From NCBI GenBank assembly GCA_902592615.1, contig CACJFI010000001.1, positions 119,980 through 183,979 on the forward strand: DNA of 64,000 nt, written 5' to 3'. The notes beneath the pieces are model-generated. The model saw only the letters and a list, made by a program, of their open reading frames with translations, ran no database searches and had not been told where the DNA came from. This document shows, one piece after another, positions 49,175 through 60,064 of the stretch. Each line of letters opens with the position of its first letter. Position 1 is the stretch's first letter. The position numbers and the translations under genes are program-made. This DNA comes from an uncultured SAR116 cluster alpha proteobacterium (GTDB taxonomy: Bacteria; Pseudomonadota; Alphaproteobacteria; Puniceispirillales; Marisalimonadaceae).

Positions 49175-49660
49175 ATGAATAAAAAAAAACTAAATAAAGG
49201 TATTTCTCAAAGTAGAATTGCAGAGAATAGGCGTGCTAAATTTGATTATTTAATTATTGATACTGTAGAAGCTGGGATTGTATTGTTAGGCAGTGAAGTT
49301 AAAAGTTTAAGACTTGGTAGAGCCAGCATTAATGAATCATATGCGACTAATGAATTTGGACAAATCGTTTTAGTAAATTCGAATATTCCAGAATACAACT
49401 TAGCTGCATCTGGTCAAAACCACAATCCTAAAAGAGTTAGGCGTCTTTTAGTTCATAAAAAAGAAAGAGACAAAATCTTAGGACTTATTAAGAAAGATGG
49501 ATGTACAGTTGTGCCTCTAAGTTTGTATTTCAATAATAAAGGTTTGGCCAAAATATCTCTAGGAATTGCAGAAGGCAAAAAGAAAGTTGATAAAAGAGAA
49601 GTAATTAAAAAGCGAGACTGGGATAGAGAAAAACATAGAATATTAAAAAACAACAATTAA
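49175..49660 (+). CDS. smpB: SsrA-binding protein SmpB
   Basis: 161 aa. RNA-binding protein that brings tmRNA to stalled ribosomes. ENRRAKFDYLIIDTVEAGIV, then LLGSEVKSLRLGRASINESY is the standard N-terminal OB-fold, and the basic C-terminal tail (KKKVDKREVIKKRDWDREKH) is the part placed in the ribosome. 15 bases after dapA. The tmRNA gene is not in the window. Confidence 0.96.
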   Translation: MNKKKLNKGISQSRIAENRRAKFDYLIIDTVEAGIVLLGSEVKSLRLGRASINESYATNEFGQIVLVNSNIPEYNLAASGQNHNPKRVRRLLVHKKERDKILGLIKKDGCTVVPLSLYFNNKGLAKISLGIAEGKKKVDKREVIKKRDWDREKHRILKNNN

Positions 49661-49698
49661 TTCTTGTATTTTTAAAAGATTAACCTCTATATCGATTT

Positions 49699-50217
49699 AT
49701 GCAAAATCAAAAAATAATAATTGGTATCGGTGGCAATATTAATTCTGAGGATGGATCTCATCCTATTAAGGTTGCCATAAAAGCAATCAGATATTTCAAA
49801 GAATATTCAATTGATGCTATTAGACAGTCAAGCTGGTATGAGACTGAACCAATACCTAAAAGTGAACAGCCAAATTTTTTTAATTGTATTGTTTTTGCAA
49901 ATACAATTTTAAATGAGTTAGATGTTTTAAATTCATTACATGAAATAGAAAATAAACTAGGAAGAAGAAGAAGGGTAGTAAATGAAGCTAGGGTTATCGA
50001 TTTAGATCTTATTGATTATTCAAATAAAATATTAAAAAATAAACAAATTGAAATTCCTCATCCACGAGCTCATCAAAGAAGATTTGTAATGGAACCTTTA
50101 GCCGAATTAGACAAAAACTGGGTTCATCCAGTTTTGAAAATAAATTCTAAAACAATATTAAAAAATTTAGATAATCAAAACATTAAGATTTTTAATGAAA
50201 AAGAAATTTTAATTTGA
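49699..50217 (+). CDS. folK: 6-hydroxymethyl-7,8-dihydropterin pyrophosphokinase
   Basis: 172 aa. Transfers pyrophosphate from ATP to the pterin in folate synthesis. Motifs ETEPIPKSEQPNFFNCIV, the GRRRRVVNEARVIDLDLI loop (R-x-x-x-x-x-R-x-ID-x-D metal-binding pair) and IPHPRAHQRRFVMEPLAEL are complete. The place between smpB and rpoZ is common in Alphaproteobacteria; folB and folP are not nearby. Confidence 0.95.
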   Translation: MQNQKIIIGIGGNINSEDGSHPIKVAIKAIRYFKEYSIDAIRQSSWYETEPIPKSEQPNFFNCIVFANTILNELDVLNSLHEIENKLGRRRRVVNEARVIDLDLIDYSNKILKNKQIEIPHPRAHQRRFVMEPLAELDKNWVHPVLKINSKTILKNLDNQNIKIFNEKEILI

Positions 50218-50274
50218 TTTTCTTTTATATTTAATCTAAAAAATTTATTTTTAGATAATTATGGGAATGTTAGA

Positions 50275-50679
50275 ATGGCTCGTGTAACTGTAGAAGATTG
50301 TGTAAAAAAAATACCTAACAGGTTTGATCTTGTTATAGCTGCTGCGCAACGCTCAAGGGAAATTTCAAACGGTATCGCAATAGAGGTTGAAAGAGATAAT
50401 GATAAAAATCCAGTTGTATCATTACGTGAAATTGCTTCTGAAGCAGTTGACGCTGAAAGTTTGCAAGAAAGATTTATACGCTCTATGCAGAAGAATTTAA
50501 ACAAAGAAGATACTGATATTGAAGAAGAAGCTTCATTAGAAGAAGAATTTGCAGCATATCTAAATGAATCAAAATCTGAAACTAATACTAATGAAGACGT
50601 AATTTTCAATCAAGTCAGACAAGAAGATGAAGGTTCTTTTGAAGATATCTCTGAAGAAATGATAAAAAATGAAGATTAA
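50275..50679 (+). CDS. rpoZ: RNA polymerase omega subunit
   Basis: 134 aa. [20 protein letters not shown], then [12 protein letters not shown], and [10 protein letters not shown] are the conserved omega core. The C-terminal half is an acidic extension ([14 protein letters not shown] and further) typical of alphaproteobacterial omega. Upstream of the Rsh gene by 52 bases, as in many proteobacteria, which links ppGpp binding and synthesis. Confidence 0.95.
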   Translation: MARVTVEDCVKKIPNRFDLVIAAAQRSREISNGIAIEVERDNDKNPVVSLREIASEAVDAESLQERFIRSMQKNLNKEDTDIEEEASLEEEFAAYLNESKSETNTNEDVIFNQVRQEDEGSFEDISEEMIKNED

Positions 50680-50731
50680 TATTTTTCAATCATTTAATAT
50701 AGATAAGTCATTTTTTATGATATAATATCAT

Positions 50732-52852
50732 GTGATGAATATAACAGCATCGCAACTTTATAAAAAAATCTCTAAATATGATGGTTTTGTTTCACGTAAG
50801 GCCATTAACAAAGCCTACAATTTATCCAAAAAAGCACATGCTAATCAATTTCGGGGTAGTGGTGAAGCTTATTTTACTCATCCCCTGGCTGTAGCTAATT
50901 ATTTAGTTCATATGAAATTAGATACCTCTACAATTATTACAGCACTCCTTCATGATGTTGTTGAAGATAGTGAAATTACTCTAAAAAATATTGAAGATGA
51001 ATTTGGACCTGAAATATCAAAACTTGTTGATGGAGTAACTAAACTATCTAAGTTAGATTTGAAATTTGGATTTGCTCAAGCAGAAAATTTTCGAAAACTT
51101 TTGTTAGCATCTTCCGATGATATAAGAGTTTTGTTGGTAAAATTAGCTGACAGATTACATAATATTAGAACCATTGATGGCATCAAAGATGATACAAAAA
51201 GATCCAAAATTTGTTTTGAAACCTTAGAGATTTTTGCTCCATTAGCAGAGCGGCTGGGTATTAATGCTATTCAAAGAGAATTAGAAGATAGATGTTTTGC
51301 TGTTTTGAAACCAGAAACTCGTACTTCAATATTAAAGCGCTTAAAATTAATATATTCTCAAGATGAATTAAACATCCCGGACATTACAAAAGAAATTGAA
51401 ACTCTTTTAAATAAAAATAATATAAAATGTTTGGTAACAGGTAGAGTTAAAAGTAGTTACTCAATTTGGAAAAAAATGCAATATAAAAATTTAAGCATGG
51501 ATCAATTGTCTGATATAATGGCATTTAGAGTTATTGTTGATGATGTTCCTAGCTGCTATAAAAGTTTAGGATTATTACATCAAGAATATACTGCTATAAT
51601 GGGGCGTTTTAAGGATTATATTTCTGCTCCAAAAAGAAACGGTTATCAATCACTTCATTCAAGCTTAATTGGGCCCAAAAAAACAAGAATAGAAGTACAA
51701 ATAAGAACTTCAGTTATGAATGAATTTGCTCTTAATGGAATCGCTGCACATTGGATTCACAAAGAGGGCGCAAAATGGTCTGAAGGTGTTAAATATAAAT
51801 GGGTCAGAGAATTAATTCAGATCATCGAAGAAAGTAGTGAGCCAGAAGAATTTTTAGAAAATACCAAATTAGAAATGTATAATGATCAGATTTTTTGTTT
51901 TACACCAAAGGGAAATTTAATAATTTTACCAAAAGGAGCAAACGCAATTGACTTTTCATACGCAGTTCATTCTGAAATTGGCAATTCCGCAGTTGGTGCA
52001 AAAATTAATAATAAGAATAGATTAATAACTACAGAAATTAAAAATGGCGATCAAGTGGAAATTTTAACCTCTAAAAGTGGTTTTCCAGATCCAAAGTGGT
52101 TAGAAACATGTATTACTGGAAAGGCTAAATCAGCAATAAAAAGATTTTTAAGAAACAGAGAGATAAAAGAATTTTTACAATTAGGAACAGCGTTGCTCCA
52201 AAAAGAATATAGACAACAAAATAAAAGAATGCATGAAAAAAGTTTAATTAGAGTAATTAATGAATATGGACTTTCTGATTTAGAAGAATTGCTAATTGAA
52301 ATTGGAAAAGGAAATATAAAATCAAGAGATGTCTTAAATTATTTATATCCAGAACAACAAAATTCTAAAAATAAACTACCAAAATTAAAAAAACCTTCCT
52401 TAAAAGAAACTATGAAAATTAAGGGTGTTATCTCTGGAATGGCAATTCATTATGCACATTGTTGTCATCCTCTGCCAGGTGAGAGGATTGTTGGTATAGT
52501 TACTAGTGGTAAAGGAATAACTGTTCATGCTTTAGATTGTTATGCATTAGAAAAATTTAATGATATGCCCGAGGTATGGCTGGAAATTTCATGGGACAGG
52601 GAGGGTGAAACTTTCCATAAAGGTAGTTTGGTAACAATATTGTCAAATGAGCCTGGTAGTTTAGCTGATGTTACTAAAATAATTAGTCTAAATAATGGAA
52701 ATATATCTAACATTCAAGTGATATCAAGAGATTTAGATTTTTATAAATTTAATATTGATTTAGAAGTTAGAAACTTAAGTCATTTAAATCAAATAATTGC
52801 AGCAATAAGGCTATCTCATTTTGTAGAAAGTGTGCATAGAGGTAAAGAATAG
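50732..52852 (+). CDS. Bifunctional (p)ppGpp synthetase/hydrolase (Rsh/SpoT type)
   Basis: 706-aa alarmone enzyme. It starts with GTG; an ATG follows directly. The hydrolase domain has HPLAVANYL and LLHDVVEDSE (HD motif) and is intact. The synthetase domain (residues about 230-340) includes GRVKSSYSIWKKM, FKDYISAPKRNGYQSLHSS with the G-loop and catalytic parts. TGS (FTPKGNLIILPKGANAIDFS), helical/zinc-finger-like CCHPLPGERIVGI, and C-terminal ACT (EPGSLADVTKIISLNNGNIS) follow. Being the only Rsh here and with both active sites complete, it should both make and degrade (p)ppGpp. Confidence 0.95.
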   Translation: MMNITASQLYKKISKYDGFVSRKAINKAYNLSKKAHANQFRGSGEAYFTHPLAVANYLVHMKLDTSTIITALLHDVVEDSEITLKNIEDEFGPEISKLVDGVTKLSKLDLKFGFAQAENFRKLLLASSDDIRVLLVKLADRLHNIRTIDGIKDDTKRSKICFETLEIFAPLAERLGINAIQRELEDRCFAVLKPETRTSILKRLKLIYSQDELNIPDITKEIETLLNKNNIKCLVTGRVKSSYSIWKKMQYKNLSMDQLSDIMAFRVIVDDVPSCYKSLGLLHQEYTAIMGRFKDYISAPKRNGYQSLHSSLIGPKKTRIEVQIRTSVMNEFALNGIAAHWIHKEGAKWSEGVKYKWVRELIQIIEESSEPEEFLENTKLEMYNDQIFCFTPKGNLIILPKGANAIDFSYAVHSEIGNSAVGAKINNKNRLITTEIKNGDQVEILTSKSGFPDPKWLETCITGKAKSAIKRFLRNREIKEFLQLGTALLQKEYRQQNKRMHEKSLIRVINEYGLSDLEELLIEIGKGNIKSRDVLNYLYPEQQNSKNKLPKLKKPSLKETMKIKGVISGMAIHYAHCCHPLPGERIVGIVTSGKGITVHALDCYALEKFNDMPEVWLEISWDREGETFHKGSLVTILSNEPGSLADVTKIISLNNGNISNIQVISRDLDFYKFNIDLEVRNLSHLNQIIAAIRLSHFVESVHRGKE

Positions 52853-53360
52853 GTGGAGTGTTTACATAATCAATTTTAATTCATGTTACAGAAACTTAGC
52901 AAATAAGGTTTATAGAATTGTATCTTATTACAAACTAAGATTAGCTCGTTTACCTGACTCTAATTATGCTATTTCTTCAGGCTTTGCATGTGGGGCAATG
53001 GTTTCTTTTACTCCTCTTCTAGGTTTACATTTTGTTTTAGCTGTAGTTTTTGCTTATTTGATAAGGGGTAACTTTATAGCAGCATTAATCGGAACAGTGG
53101 TTGGAAATCCTATAACTTTTCCGTTTATTTGGGGATTAATATATAAAGTTGGTACTTATCTTACAAATATTAAGTTACAGAAAATAACTCATGAAATAAA
53201 CTTTGACATGATAGTAAACCAAACTTACGAGATCTTTTTCCCAATGCTTGTAGGTGGTATTATTATAGCGCCATTGGTATGGATTATAACTTATTATGTT
53301 ATTTATAGTTTTATTGCTTCTTACAAGAAAAGAAAACACAAAAAAACTAAAGGTTATTAA
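52830..53360 (+). CDS. DUF2062-domain membrane protein
   Basis: Up to 176 aa with three to four membrane segments. ISSGFACGAMVSFTPLLGLH and GNPITFPFIWGLIYKVGTYL are the conserved DUF2062 segments. The GTG at 52830 overlaps the Rsh gene by 23 bases. A better ribosome site (GGTGGAG at 52853-52859) points to a start near 52866, where the codon is ATA. The start is thus unsettled. Conserved neighbour of relA/spoT and pdxJ in Alphaproteobacteria; function unknown. Confidence 0.85.
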   Translation: MCIEVKNRWSVYIINFNSCYRNLANKVYRIVSYYKLRLARLPDSNYAISSGFACGAMVSFTPLLGLHFVLAVVFAYLIRGNFIAALIGTVVGNPITFPFIWGLIYKVGTYLTNIKLQKITHEINFDMIVNQTYEIFFPMLVGGIIIAPLVWIITYYVIYSFIASYKKRKHKKTKGY

Positions 53361-53361
53361 G

Positions 53362-54099
53362 ATGAAAAGATATATTAGGTTAGGTATAAATATTGACCAC
53401 GTTGCTACATTGAGGAATGCTCGAGGTGAAAATTATCCAGAAGTAACTCAGGCAGCAAAGATTGTAGAAAAATCTGGTGCAGATTTAATAACTGTGCACG
53501 TAAGAGAAGATAGGAGACATATAAATGAAAAGGATTTAGGTGACATTTTGAATGTTGTTAGTATACCTGTTAATCTTGAAATTGGAGCAAATTTAGAAAT
53601 GGTCAAGATTGCAATTGAATATAAGCCCAAATGCGTATGCTTTGTACCAGAAAAGCGACAGGAAATTACTACAGAAGGTGGTTTAGATGTAGTAAATAAT
53701 TTTGATAAATTAAAAAAAATTCTTAAATTATTTTCAAGTAATAATATAAACGTTGCTATTTTTATTGATCCAGATAGGGACCAATTGATTGCCACTCAAA
53801 AATTAGGTGTAAAAACAATTGAGTTTCATACTGGAAGTTACGCAAATGCCTTTATAAAAAAAAATAATGTTGAATTAGAATTAAAAAAAATAACTGAAAG
53901 CGTTGCTTTTGCAAAAAAATTAGGTTTTAGTTGCCATGCTGGTCACGGCTTAACTTATGATAATGTAAGTTCGATTGTAGCTATAGATGATATTCTTGAG
54001 TTAAATATAGGACATTTTATTATAGCTAATTCTATTTTTGACGGTCTAGAAAGTTCAATATTAAAAATGCGTAAGATTATTTCTAAAGCAATTAAATGA
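53362..54099 (+). CDS. pdxJ: Pyridoxine 5'-phosphate synthase
   Basis: 245 aa from the ATG at 53362 (AAAGG upstream); a longer in-frame reading would overlap the DUF2062 gene. Last ring-closing step of deoxyxylulose-dependent vitamin B6 synthesis, from 1-deoxyxylulose-5-phosphate and 3-amino-2-oxopropyl phosphate. LGINIDHVATLRNARGE, HVREDRRHINEKDL, FVPEKRQEITTEGGL, SLFIDPD-like IFIDPDRDQ, and CHAGHGLTYDN are all present. Overlaps acpS by four bases. Confidence 0.96.
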   Translation: MKRYIRLGINIDHVATLRNARGENYPEVTQAAKIVEKSGADLITVHVREDRRHINEKDLGDILNVVSIPVNLEIGANLEMVKIAIEYKPKCVCFVPEKRQEITTEGGLDVVNNFDKLKKILKLFSSNNINVAIFIDPDRDQLIATQKLGVKTIEFHTGSYANAFIKKNNVELELKKITESVAFAKKLGFSCHAGHGLTYDNVSSIVAIDDILELNIGHFIIANSIFDGLESSILKMRKIISKAIK

Positions 54100-54503
54100 T
54101 TATTGGAATTGGAACAGATATTCTGAATTTAGAGAGACTCAAAAAAATTATAAATAAATATGATCAAAAATTTATTGATCGTATTTATGGGAAGAATGAG
54201 ATTCAATTTTCAAAGAATAAATTAAATAACTCAATCAATTATTTTGGAAAAAGGTTTTCAGCCAAAGAAGCAACTTGGAAAGCCTTAAGCCCTAGCAGAG
54301 GCGAAGGATTATTTTTTAGAGAAATAGAAATTTTAAATGACATTAATGGTAGACCATATTTATTTTTTTCAGGCAAAACAAAAATATATATTGAAAAAAA
54401 AGAAAAAAATTTCAAAGCTAAATTAAAATTTGATATTTCTTTGTCTGATGAAACTCCATTTGTTATTGCTTTTGTCGTAATTTCACTTGCTCCTTATGTT
54501 TAG
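54096..54503 (+). CDS. acpS: Holo-[acyl-carrier-protein] synthase
   Basis: 135 aa. Transfers phosphopantetheine from CoA to ACP. IGIGTDILNLERLKKI at the start with the metal Asp, and FGKRFSAKEATWKALSPSRG with the metal Glu and catalytic Lys, are complete; ISLSDETPFVIAFVVI closes the fold (usual is SLSH/SLSD). Coupled to pdxJ by ATGA, as common in Alphaproteobacteria. Confidence 0.95.
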   Translation: MIIGIGTDILNLERLKKIINKYDQKFIDRIYGKNEIQFSKNKLNNSINYFGKRFSAKEATWKALSPSRGEGLFFREIEILNDINGRPYLFFSGKTKIYIEKKEKNFKAKLKFDISLSDETPFVIAFVVISLAPYV

Positions 54504-54557
54504 CTATTGCATAAAGATAATAAATTTTAAATAACCCACCCTTTTGGAGTGTATTTT

Positions 54558-55283
54558 ATGAAAAATTCCTTAAAAGAGTTGACTAAGACTCTTCTAATTG
54601 CAGGCTCAATAGCAATTTTTTTTCGTTCATTTTTTTTTGAGCCTTTCAATATTCCATCAGGGTCTATGATTCCAACCTTGTTAATAGGTGACTATTTATT
54701 TGTCTCAAAATACTCTTATGGGTATTCAAAATTTAGTTTTCCTTTTGGATTGGGGCCTATAAAAGATAGAGTATTATACAAAACTCCACAAAGAGGGGAT
54801 GTGATTGTATTCAGAAAACCTGGAGATGAAACAATTGACTATATTAAAAGACTAGTTGCTCTTCCAAATGACACAGTACAAGTCAAAAATGGTATTCTTT
54901 ATATTAATTCAAAAAAAGCTAAAAGAATTAAAACTAATATAGGGATAATGAAAAATGTATTTGGTGACGAAAAAGTTTTTACACAATATGAAGAGATTTT
55001 TGAAGGATCAAAATCACATCAGATAATTGAGGCAAGCGACACTGATCCTTTTGACGATACCATTTTATTTAAGGTACCACCAAACCATTTTTTCTTTATG
55101 GGTGATAATAGAGACAATAGTAGGGACAGTAGAACACCAGATGTTGGTTTTGTGCCAAAGAAAAATTTAATTGGTAAGGCAGAAATTATTTTTTTCTCCC
55201 ATAATAGCTCTGCTTCAATTTTTGAGTTTTGGAAGTGGCACAAAGCAATAAGATTTTCAAGGATTGGTAAGGCGATAGAATAA
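54558..55283 (+). CDS. lepB: Signal peptidase I
   Basis: 241 aa from the ATG at 54558 with GGAG before it. One N-terminal membrane anchor (residues 8-27), then the catalytic serine S36 in IPSGSMIPTL, the catalytic lysine in DYIKRLVALPND (near 98), and GDNRDNSRDSRTPDVGFVP (box E). Removes signal peptides of exported proteins such as the binding proteins in this window. Ends one base into the rnc start (TAATG). Confidence 0.96.
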   Translation: MKNSLKELTKTLLIAGSIAIFFRSFFFEPFNIPSGSMIPTLLIGDYLFVSKYSYGYSKFSFPFGLGPIKDRVLYKTPQRGDVIVFRKPGDETIDYIKRLVALPNDTVQVKNGILYINSKKAKRIKTNIGIMKNVFGDEKVFTQYEEIFEGSKSHQIIEASDTDPFDDTILFKVPPNHFFFMGDNRDNSRDSRTPDVGFVPKKNLIGKAEIIFFSHNSSASIFEFWKWHKAIRFSRIGKAIE

Positions 55284-55951
55284 TGTATATCAACAAATTA
55301 GAAAAAAAAATTAATTATAAATTCAAAAATATTGATTTGTTAGAAGAAGCATTAACTCATTCTAGTTTTAAAAAAAAATTGAAAATTGAAAATATGAATT
55401 ATGAAAGATTGGAGTTTCTTGGTGATAGAGTTTTAGGCTTGGTATTATCAGAATATCTGTTTAAAACCTTTCCTAATGCTAAAGAAGGTGTTTTAGACAA
55501 TTATTTTCAAAAATTTGCCAATCAAGAATATCTATTTAATTATGCAAAAAAAATTAAACTTTCAAATTTTTTAAAGACACAAAAAGGTGATAATTTAGAA
55601 AGTAATAAATCTATATTGAGTGATGTTGTTGAAGCAATAATTGGAGCAATTTACATTGACACAGGATTAAATTGTTGTAAAAATTTTATTATAAATAACG
55701 TTGTTGATAAAGACTCGATTTATTCTAAACCTCTAAAACATCCTAAATCCATGCTTCAAGAATATTGTTTAAATCAATTTAACATTTTGCCCAAATACAG
55801 TGTCTTAAATAAAACTGGAAATGAACATCAACCTATTTATGAAGTTTCTGTATCTATAGAAAATCATGATATGGTTTCTGCAACTGGTTCTAATTTAAAA
55901 AAAGCTGAAGAAGCTGCTGCAAAAAAACTATTAAATATTTTAAAAATTTAA
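55283..55951 (+). CDS. rnc: Ribonuclease III
   Basis: 222 aa. Double-strand RNA endonuclease. The RNase III signature YERLEFLGDRVLGLVLSEYL (residues 40-59) and SDVVEAIIGAIYID with the metal-binding acidic residues, and a C-terminal dsRNA-binding domain (residues 150-220, ending GSNLKKAEEAAAKKLLN). Overlaps lepB by one base and precedes era, the classical lepB-rnc-era order. Confidence 0.96.
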   Translation: MYINKLEKKINYKFKNIDLLEEALTHSSFKKKLKIENMNYERLEFLGDRVLGLVLSEYLFKTFPNAKEGVLDNYFQKFANQEYLFNYAKKIKLSNFLKTQKGDNLESNKSILSDVVEAIIGAIYIDTGLNCCKNFIINNVVDKDSIYSKPLKHPKSMLQEYCLNQFNILPKYSVLNKTGNEHQPIYEVSVSIENHDMVSATGSNLKKAEEAAAKKLLNILKI

Positions 55952-55998
55952 AGATATTTAATATAAATGTTGTATTAATAATTTGGAAAAAAATAGAC

Positions 55999-56901
55999 TT
56001 GAAATCAGGTTTTGTAAATTTAGTTGGAATTCCGAACTCAGGCAAATCTACTCTTATAAACAAGTTAGTAGGCAAAAAAATTTCTATAGTATCTCAAAAA
56101 GTGCAAACTACAAGATTTTGTATACGTGGAATATGTAATGTTAACTTGACTAGTAAACTGAAATCTCAAATAATTTTTGTTGATACACCTGGTATTTTTT
56201 TTCCAAAAAGAAGACTTGAAAAAGCTATGGTATCTTCTGCATGGTCTGAGCTAAATTTGACTGATAAAGTGGTTTTTATTCATGATGTTAAAAAAAAAAT
56301 AGACAATAATACTAAAGAAATTATTGAAAAAATTTTTCAAATAAAATCAGATGTAATTTTAGTTTTAAATAAAATTGATTTGTTACCTAAAGAAGCTCTT
56401 CTTAAAAAAATTTCTGAAATTGAAAATTTATATAATTTTGAAGAAACTTTTTTGATTTCTGCAAGGAATGGAAGCGGTTGTAATAAGTTAATAAAATATT
56501 TAGCGATAAAAATGCCAGCTCATTCTTTTTTTTATGATGAAAATACTATATCAGATCTACCTCAATCAATTTTAGCTTCTGAAATCACAAGGGAAAAATT
56601 ATTCAGAAATCTCAATCAAGAATTGCCCTATAATCTTACAGTTGAAACACAAAAATGGGTAATTAATACTGATAAAAGTATAAATATCCAGCAAACAATA
56701 TACATAAATAAACAAAGTTACAAACCTATAATATTAGGTAAGCAAGGTCAAAACCTAAAAAGAATTGGTACTTTGGCTCGTAAAGAACTTCAAAAACTAT
56801 TAGGATGTAAAATTCATTTATTTTTACACATAAAATTCAAAAAAAATTGGATGGATGACCCATCTAAATACTCATCTGTTGGTTTGAATTATAATGCCTG
56901 A
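55999..56901 (+). CDS. era: GTPase Era
   Basis: 300 aa, starting with TTG. GTP-binding motifs: G1 GIPNSGKSTLINK, G2/G3 with VDTPGIFFPKRRLEK, G4 LNKIDLL, and G5 SARNGSG. The C-terminal KH domain includes YINKQSYKPIILGKQGQNLK and RKELQKLLGCKIHLFLHIK. Binds the 3' end of 16S rRNA during 30S maturation. 48 bases after rnc; overlaps recO by eight bases. Confidence 0.96.
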   Translation: MKSGFVNLVGIPNSGKSTLINKLVGKKISIVSQKVQTTRFCIRGICNVNLTSKLKSQIIFVDTPGIFFPKRRLEKAMVSSAWSELNLTDKVVFIHDVKKKIDNNTKEIIEKIFQIKSDVILVLNKIDLLPKEALLKKISEIENLYNFEETFLISARNGSGCNKLIKYLAIKMPAHSFFYDENTISDLPQSILASEITREKLFRNLNQELPYNLTVETQKWVINTDKSINIQQTIYINKQSYKPIILGKQGQNLKRIGTLARKELQKLLGCKIHLFLHIKFKKNWMDDPSKYSSVGLNYNA

Positions 56902-57652
56902 ATGGAATGATGTTGGGATAATATTATCTGCAAAAAAATATGGTGAAAAAGGTCTAATTATTAATGTTTTGACAGAGTCACACGGACGTTATGTGGGTTG
57001 GATTAATAATTATAAAACAAAAAGTATTACATCTAGTGTTTTACCTGGAAATTTAGTTAAAGTAACTTGGAAATCTAGAATAATTGAACAAATGGGCAAC
57101 TTTAAAATTGAACTAATTTCCTCAATTTCAGGAAAAATTTTTGATGAAAAACTTAAATTACAAGCTTTAACATCATTATGTTCATTGTTAGAAAAATTTT
57201 TACCTGAAAGACAACGTTATAATGAGGTTTTTTATGGAACAAGGGCCTTTCTAAACGTTTTAGCTATCAATAATGAAGTTAATGATAAACTATGGATCAA
57301 AGGGTATGTAAAATGGGAAATTGGTTTATTATCATCAATTGGTTTTTCTTTAGATTTAAAACAATGCGTTGTAACTGGACAAAAAAATAATTTATACTAT
57401 GTTAGCCCAAAAACTGGCAAAGCAGTATCTAAGGATGGAGCTGGAAAATTTGCTCCTAAACTCCTAAGATTACCAATGTTTTTAGGAGGTGCAGAAGTCA
57501 TTGGATCAAGTCTGCATCAGGATATTATGATGGGATTAGATATAACCACTTATTTCTTCAAGAATAAATTATTATCATCTATAAATGACGCTAAAAGTAT
57601 TAATTTACCAAATCCTAGAGATAGATTAGAAAACATGTTAAAAAAACTATAA
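56894..57652 (+). CDS. recO: DNA repair protein RecO
   Basis: 252 aa. N-terminal OB-fold ([20 protein letters not shown], then [12 protein letters not shown]) followed by a helical domain with a [10 protein letters not shown] segment. The zinc-finger cysteines of other RecO proteins are reduced to a single CVVTGQ. Mediates RecA loading with RecF/RecR. Overlaps era by eight bases; the alphaproteobacterial order era-recO-parC is kept. Confidence 0.94.
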   Translation: MPEWNDVGIILSAKKYGEKGLIINVLTESHGRYVGWINNYKTKSITSSVLPGNLVKVTWKSRIIEQMGNFKIELISSISGKIFDEKLKLQALTSLCSLLEKFLPERQRYNEVFYGTRAFLNVLAINNEVNDKLWIKGYVKWEIGLLSSIGFSLDLKQCVVTGQKNNLYYVSPKTGKAVSKDGAGKFAPKLLRLPMFLGGAEVIGSSLHQDIMMGLDITTYFFKNKLLSSINDAKSINLPNPRDRLENMLKKL

Positions 57653-57669
57653 ATATAGAGAGAAATTTT

Positions 57670-59886
57670 ATGGAAAACGAAGATTTACAAAATCAAAATA
57701 TTAGCCTTACTCCTTTTTCAAAAGCAATCTCTGAACGATATCTTTCGTATGCATTGTCAACAATAACTTCAAGATCTTTACCAGATGTAAGAGATGGTTT
57801 AAAGCCTGTTCATAGAAGAGTTTTGTTTGCGATGATGCAATTAAAACTTAATCATAATGTATCATTTAAAAAATCTGCCCGCGTCGTAGGTGATGTGATG
57901 GGAAAATTTCATCCTCATGGTGATGCAGCAATTTATGAATCGATGGTACGAATGGCTCAGGAATTTGCATTGAGATATCCTCTAGTAGATGGGCAAGGAA
58001 ATTTTGGTAACATTGATGGAGATAATGCAGCAGCTATGAGATACACAGAGGCAAGGATGTCCAAGGCTGCAGAATTATTATTGGCAGATATTGATAAAGA
58101 TACTGTGGATTTTAGGGTTACCTATGATGATGAAGGTAAAGAGCCTGTTGTATTACCTTCTGCTTTTCCTAATTTGTTGGCAAATGGATCACAAGGTATT
58201 GCGGTTGGGATGGCAACTTCAATTCCTCCTCATAATATTAACGAATTAATTGACGCCCTTCTGCATTTAATTAAATTTCCAAATGCTACAGATATTAAGA
58301 TTTCTAATTTTGTAAAAGGACCAGATTTTCCTACTGGAGGTATTCTAGTTGAACCACAATCATCAATTGAAAACTCTTACAAAAACGGGAAAGGAAGTTT
58401 CAGGTTAAGAGCTAGATGGATTGTTGAAAATATAAAGGGTGGACAATGGAAAATAATTATATGTGAAATTCCTTACCAAGTTCAAAAAAGTAGATTGTTA
58501 GAAAAAATCTCTGAGTTGATGGATAATAAATCACTTCCAATGCTTTCTGATATAAGAGATGAAAGTACAGAAAATGTTAGAATAGTTATTGAGCCAAAAA
58601 GTCGAAATTTATCACCTGAAATGATTATGGAAACACTTTTTAAAAAAACTGACTTAGAGGTTAGAGTTTCTCTTAATTTGAATGTAATTGATGATAAAAA
58701 TATACCTGGTGTCAAATCTTTAAAGGATGCACTAAAATCATGGTTAGATCATAGGCAAATCATCCTTCAAAGAAAAAGTAAATATAGATTAAATCAAATT
58801 GAAAATAGAATTAATATTTTAAATGGTTATATAATTGTATATTTAAACATTGATAAAGTAATCGAAATCATAAGAGAAGAAGATAGTCCTAAAGAAGTTT
58901 TAATTTCTTATTTTACAATAAATGAAATTCAAGCTAATGCTATTTTAGATATGCGTCTACGTTCACTTAGAAAGTTAGAGGAAATTGAACTTAGAAATGA
59001 ACTTAGTAAATTAGAAAATGAACAAAACAATCTAAATGAAATTTTGAGTAACATGGATGCTCAATGGAAAGAAATTTATTCAGATATAAAAAATCTAAAG
59101 AAAGATTTTCAAGATATTTCATCCAGAAAAACAGAAATCAGTGAATTACCTCTAGTTGAAGAATTCGACGAAGATCAATTTGTAATTAAAGAACCAATTA
59201 CAGTTATACTGTCTGATCAAGGTTGGATCAGAACTCAAAAAAATCATTTAAATGATGATGTAGAACTTAAATATAAGGAAGGCGATAAAGAAAAATTTAA
59301 GATACATGCCTTTTCCACTGATAAGATAATTTTCTTTGCAGACAATGGAAGGTTTTTTTGCGTTTCTGCAAACAAACTTCCATCTGGAAGAGGTTTTGGA
59401 GAACCTTTATCTCTTACTATAGATCTCAAAACAGAAAATAAAATTATATCTTGTTTTCCATTTTTTGAAGGAAATATAGTTCTAGCGCTTGAATCAGGTC
59501 ATGGGTTTAAAATTAATACTTCTAATATTGTTGCACAAACAAAATCTGGAAAACAAATATTAAATTCTAAAGGTGATAATAAAGCAAAAGTATGTAAAAA
59601 AATAGAAGGAGATACTATTGCTATTGTTGGGAATAATAGAAAACTATTAGTATATTCAATAGATGAAGTTCCAGAATTAAATAAAGGTAAAGGTGTCATA
59701 CTTCAGAGGTATAAAGATGGCACACTGTCTGATATCACTACATTTAATAAAGCAGATGGAATTGTTTGGAAAATGACTGGTGGACGTCAAAGAACAGAAA
59801 AAGATTTATTAACATGGCAAGGCAAAAGAGGAGGTGCTGGTAGGATGGTACCTAATGGATTTCCAAGGCCACCAATTTTTAATTAA
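57670..59886 (+). CDS. parC: DNA topoisomerase IV subunit A
   Basis: 738 aa. [20 protein letters not shown] at the start, the quinolone-region [11 protein letters not shown] (Ala at the usual serine position, Glu90 kept), the catalytic tyrosine Y125 in [10 protein letters not shown], and the C-terminal beta-pinwheel-type repeats (residues about 500-730). The length and C-terminus favour ParC over GyrA. Decatenates chromosomes with ParE, which is not in the window. A 17-base gap separates it from recO. Ends the housekeeping run. Confidence 0.95.
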   Translation: MENEDLQNQNISLTPFSKAISERYLSYALSTITSRSLPDVRDGLKPVHRRVLFAMMQLKLNHNVSFKKSARVVGDVMGKFHPHGDAAIYESMVRMAQEFALRYPLVDGQGNFGNIDGDNAAAMRYTEARMSKAAELLLADIDKDTVDFRVTYDDEGKEPVVLPSAFPNLLANGSQGIAVGMATSIPPHNINELIDALLHLIKFPNATDIKISNFVKGPDFPTGGILVEPQSSIENSYKNGKGSFRLRARWIVENIKGGQWKIIICEIPYQVQKSRLLEKISELMDNKSLPMLSDIRDESTENVRIVIEPKSRNLSPEMIMETLFKKTDLEVRVSLNLNVIDDKNIPGVKSLKDALKSWLDHRQIILQRKSKYRLNQIENRINILNGYIIVYLNIDKVIEIIREEDSPKEVLISYFTINEIQANAILDMRLRSLRKLEEIELRNELSKLENEQNNLNEILSNMDAQWKEIYSDIKNLKKDFQDISSRKTEISELPLVEEFDEDQFVIKEPITVILSDQGWIRTQKNHLNDDVELKYKEGDKEKFKIHAFSTDKIIFFADNGRFFCVSANKLPSGRGFGEPLSLTIDLKTENKIISCFPFFEGNIVLALESGHGFKINTSNIVAQTKSGKQILNSKGDNKAKVCKKIEGDTIAIVGNNRKLLVYSIDEVPELNKGKGVILQRYKDGTLSDITTFNKADGIVWKMTGGRQRTEKDLLTWQGKRGGAGRMVPNGFPRPPIFN

Positions 59887-60064
59887 ATTTAGATTAGCGT
59901 ATTATGTAAAATTATAATTTGATCAATATTTATGCAAATTTACTTTGGCTGATTTATTTTTAAATAATTAAACAAATATCTTTAAATTACATTTAAATTT
60001 GTGTACTAATGATACCAATAAATTCTAATCTTAAATAACAATATAAAATATAGGGAGTCGTTTT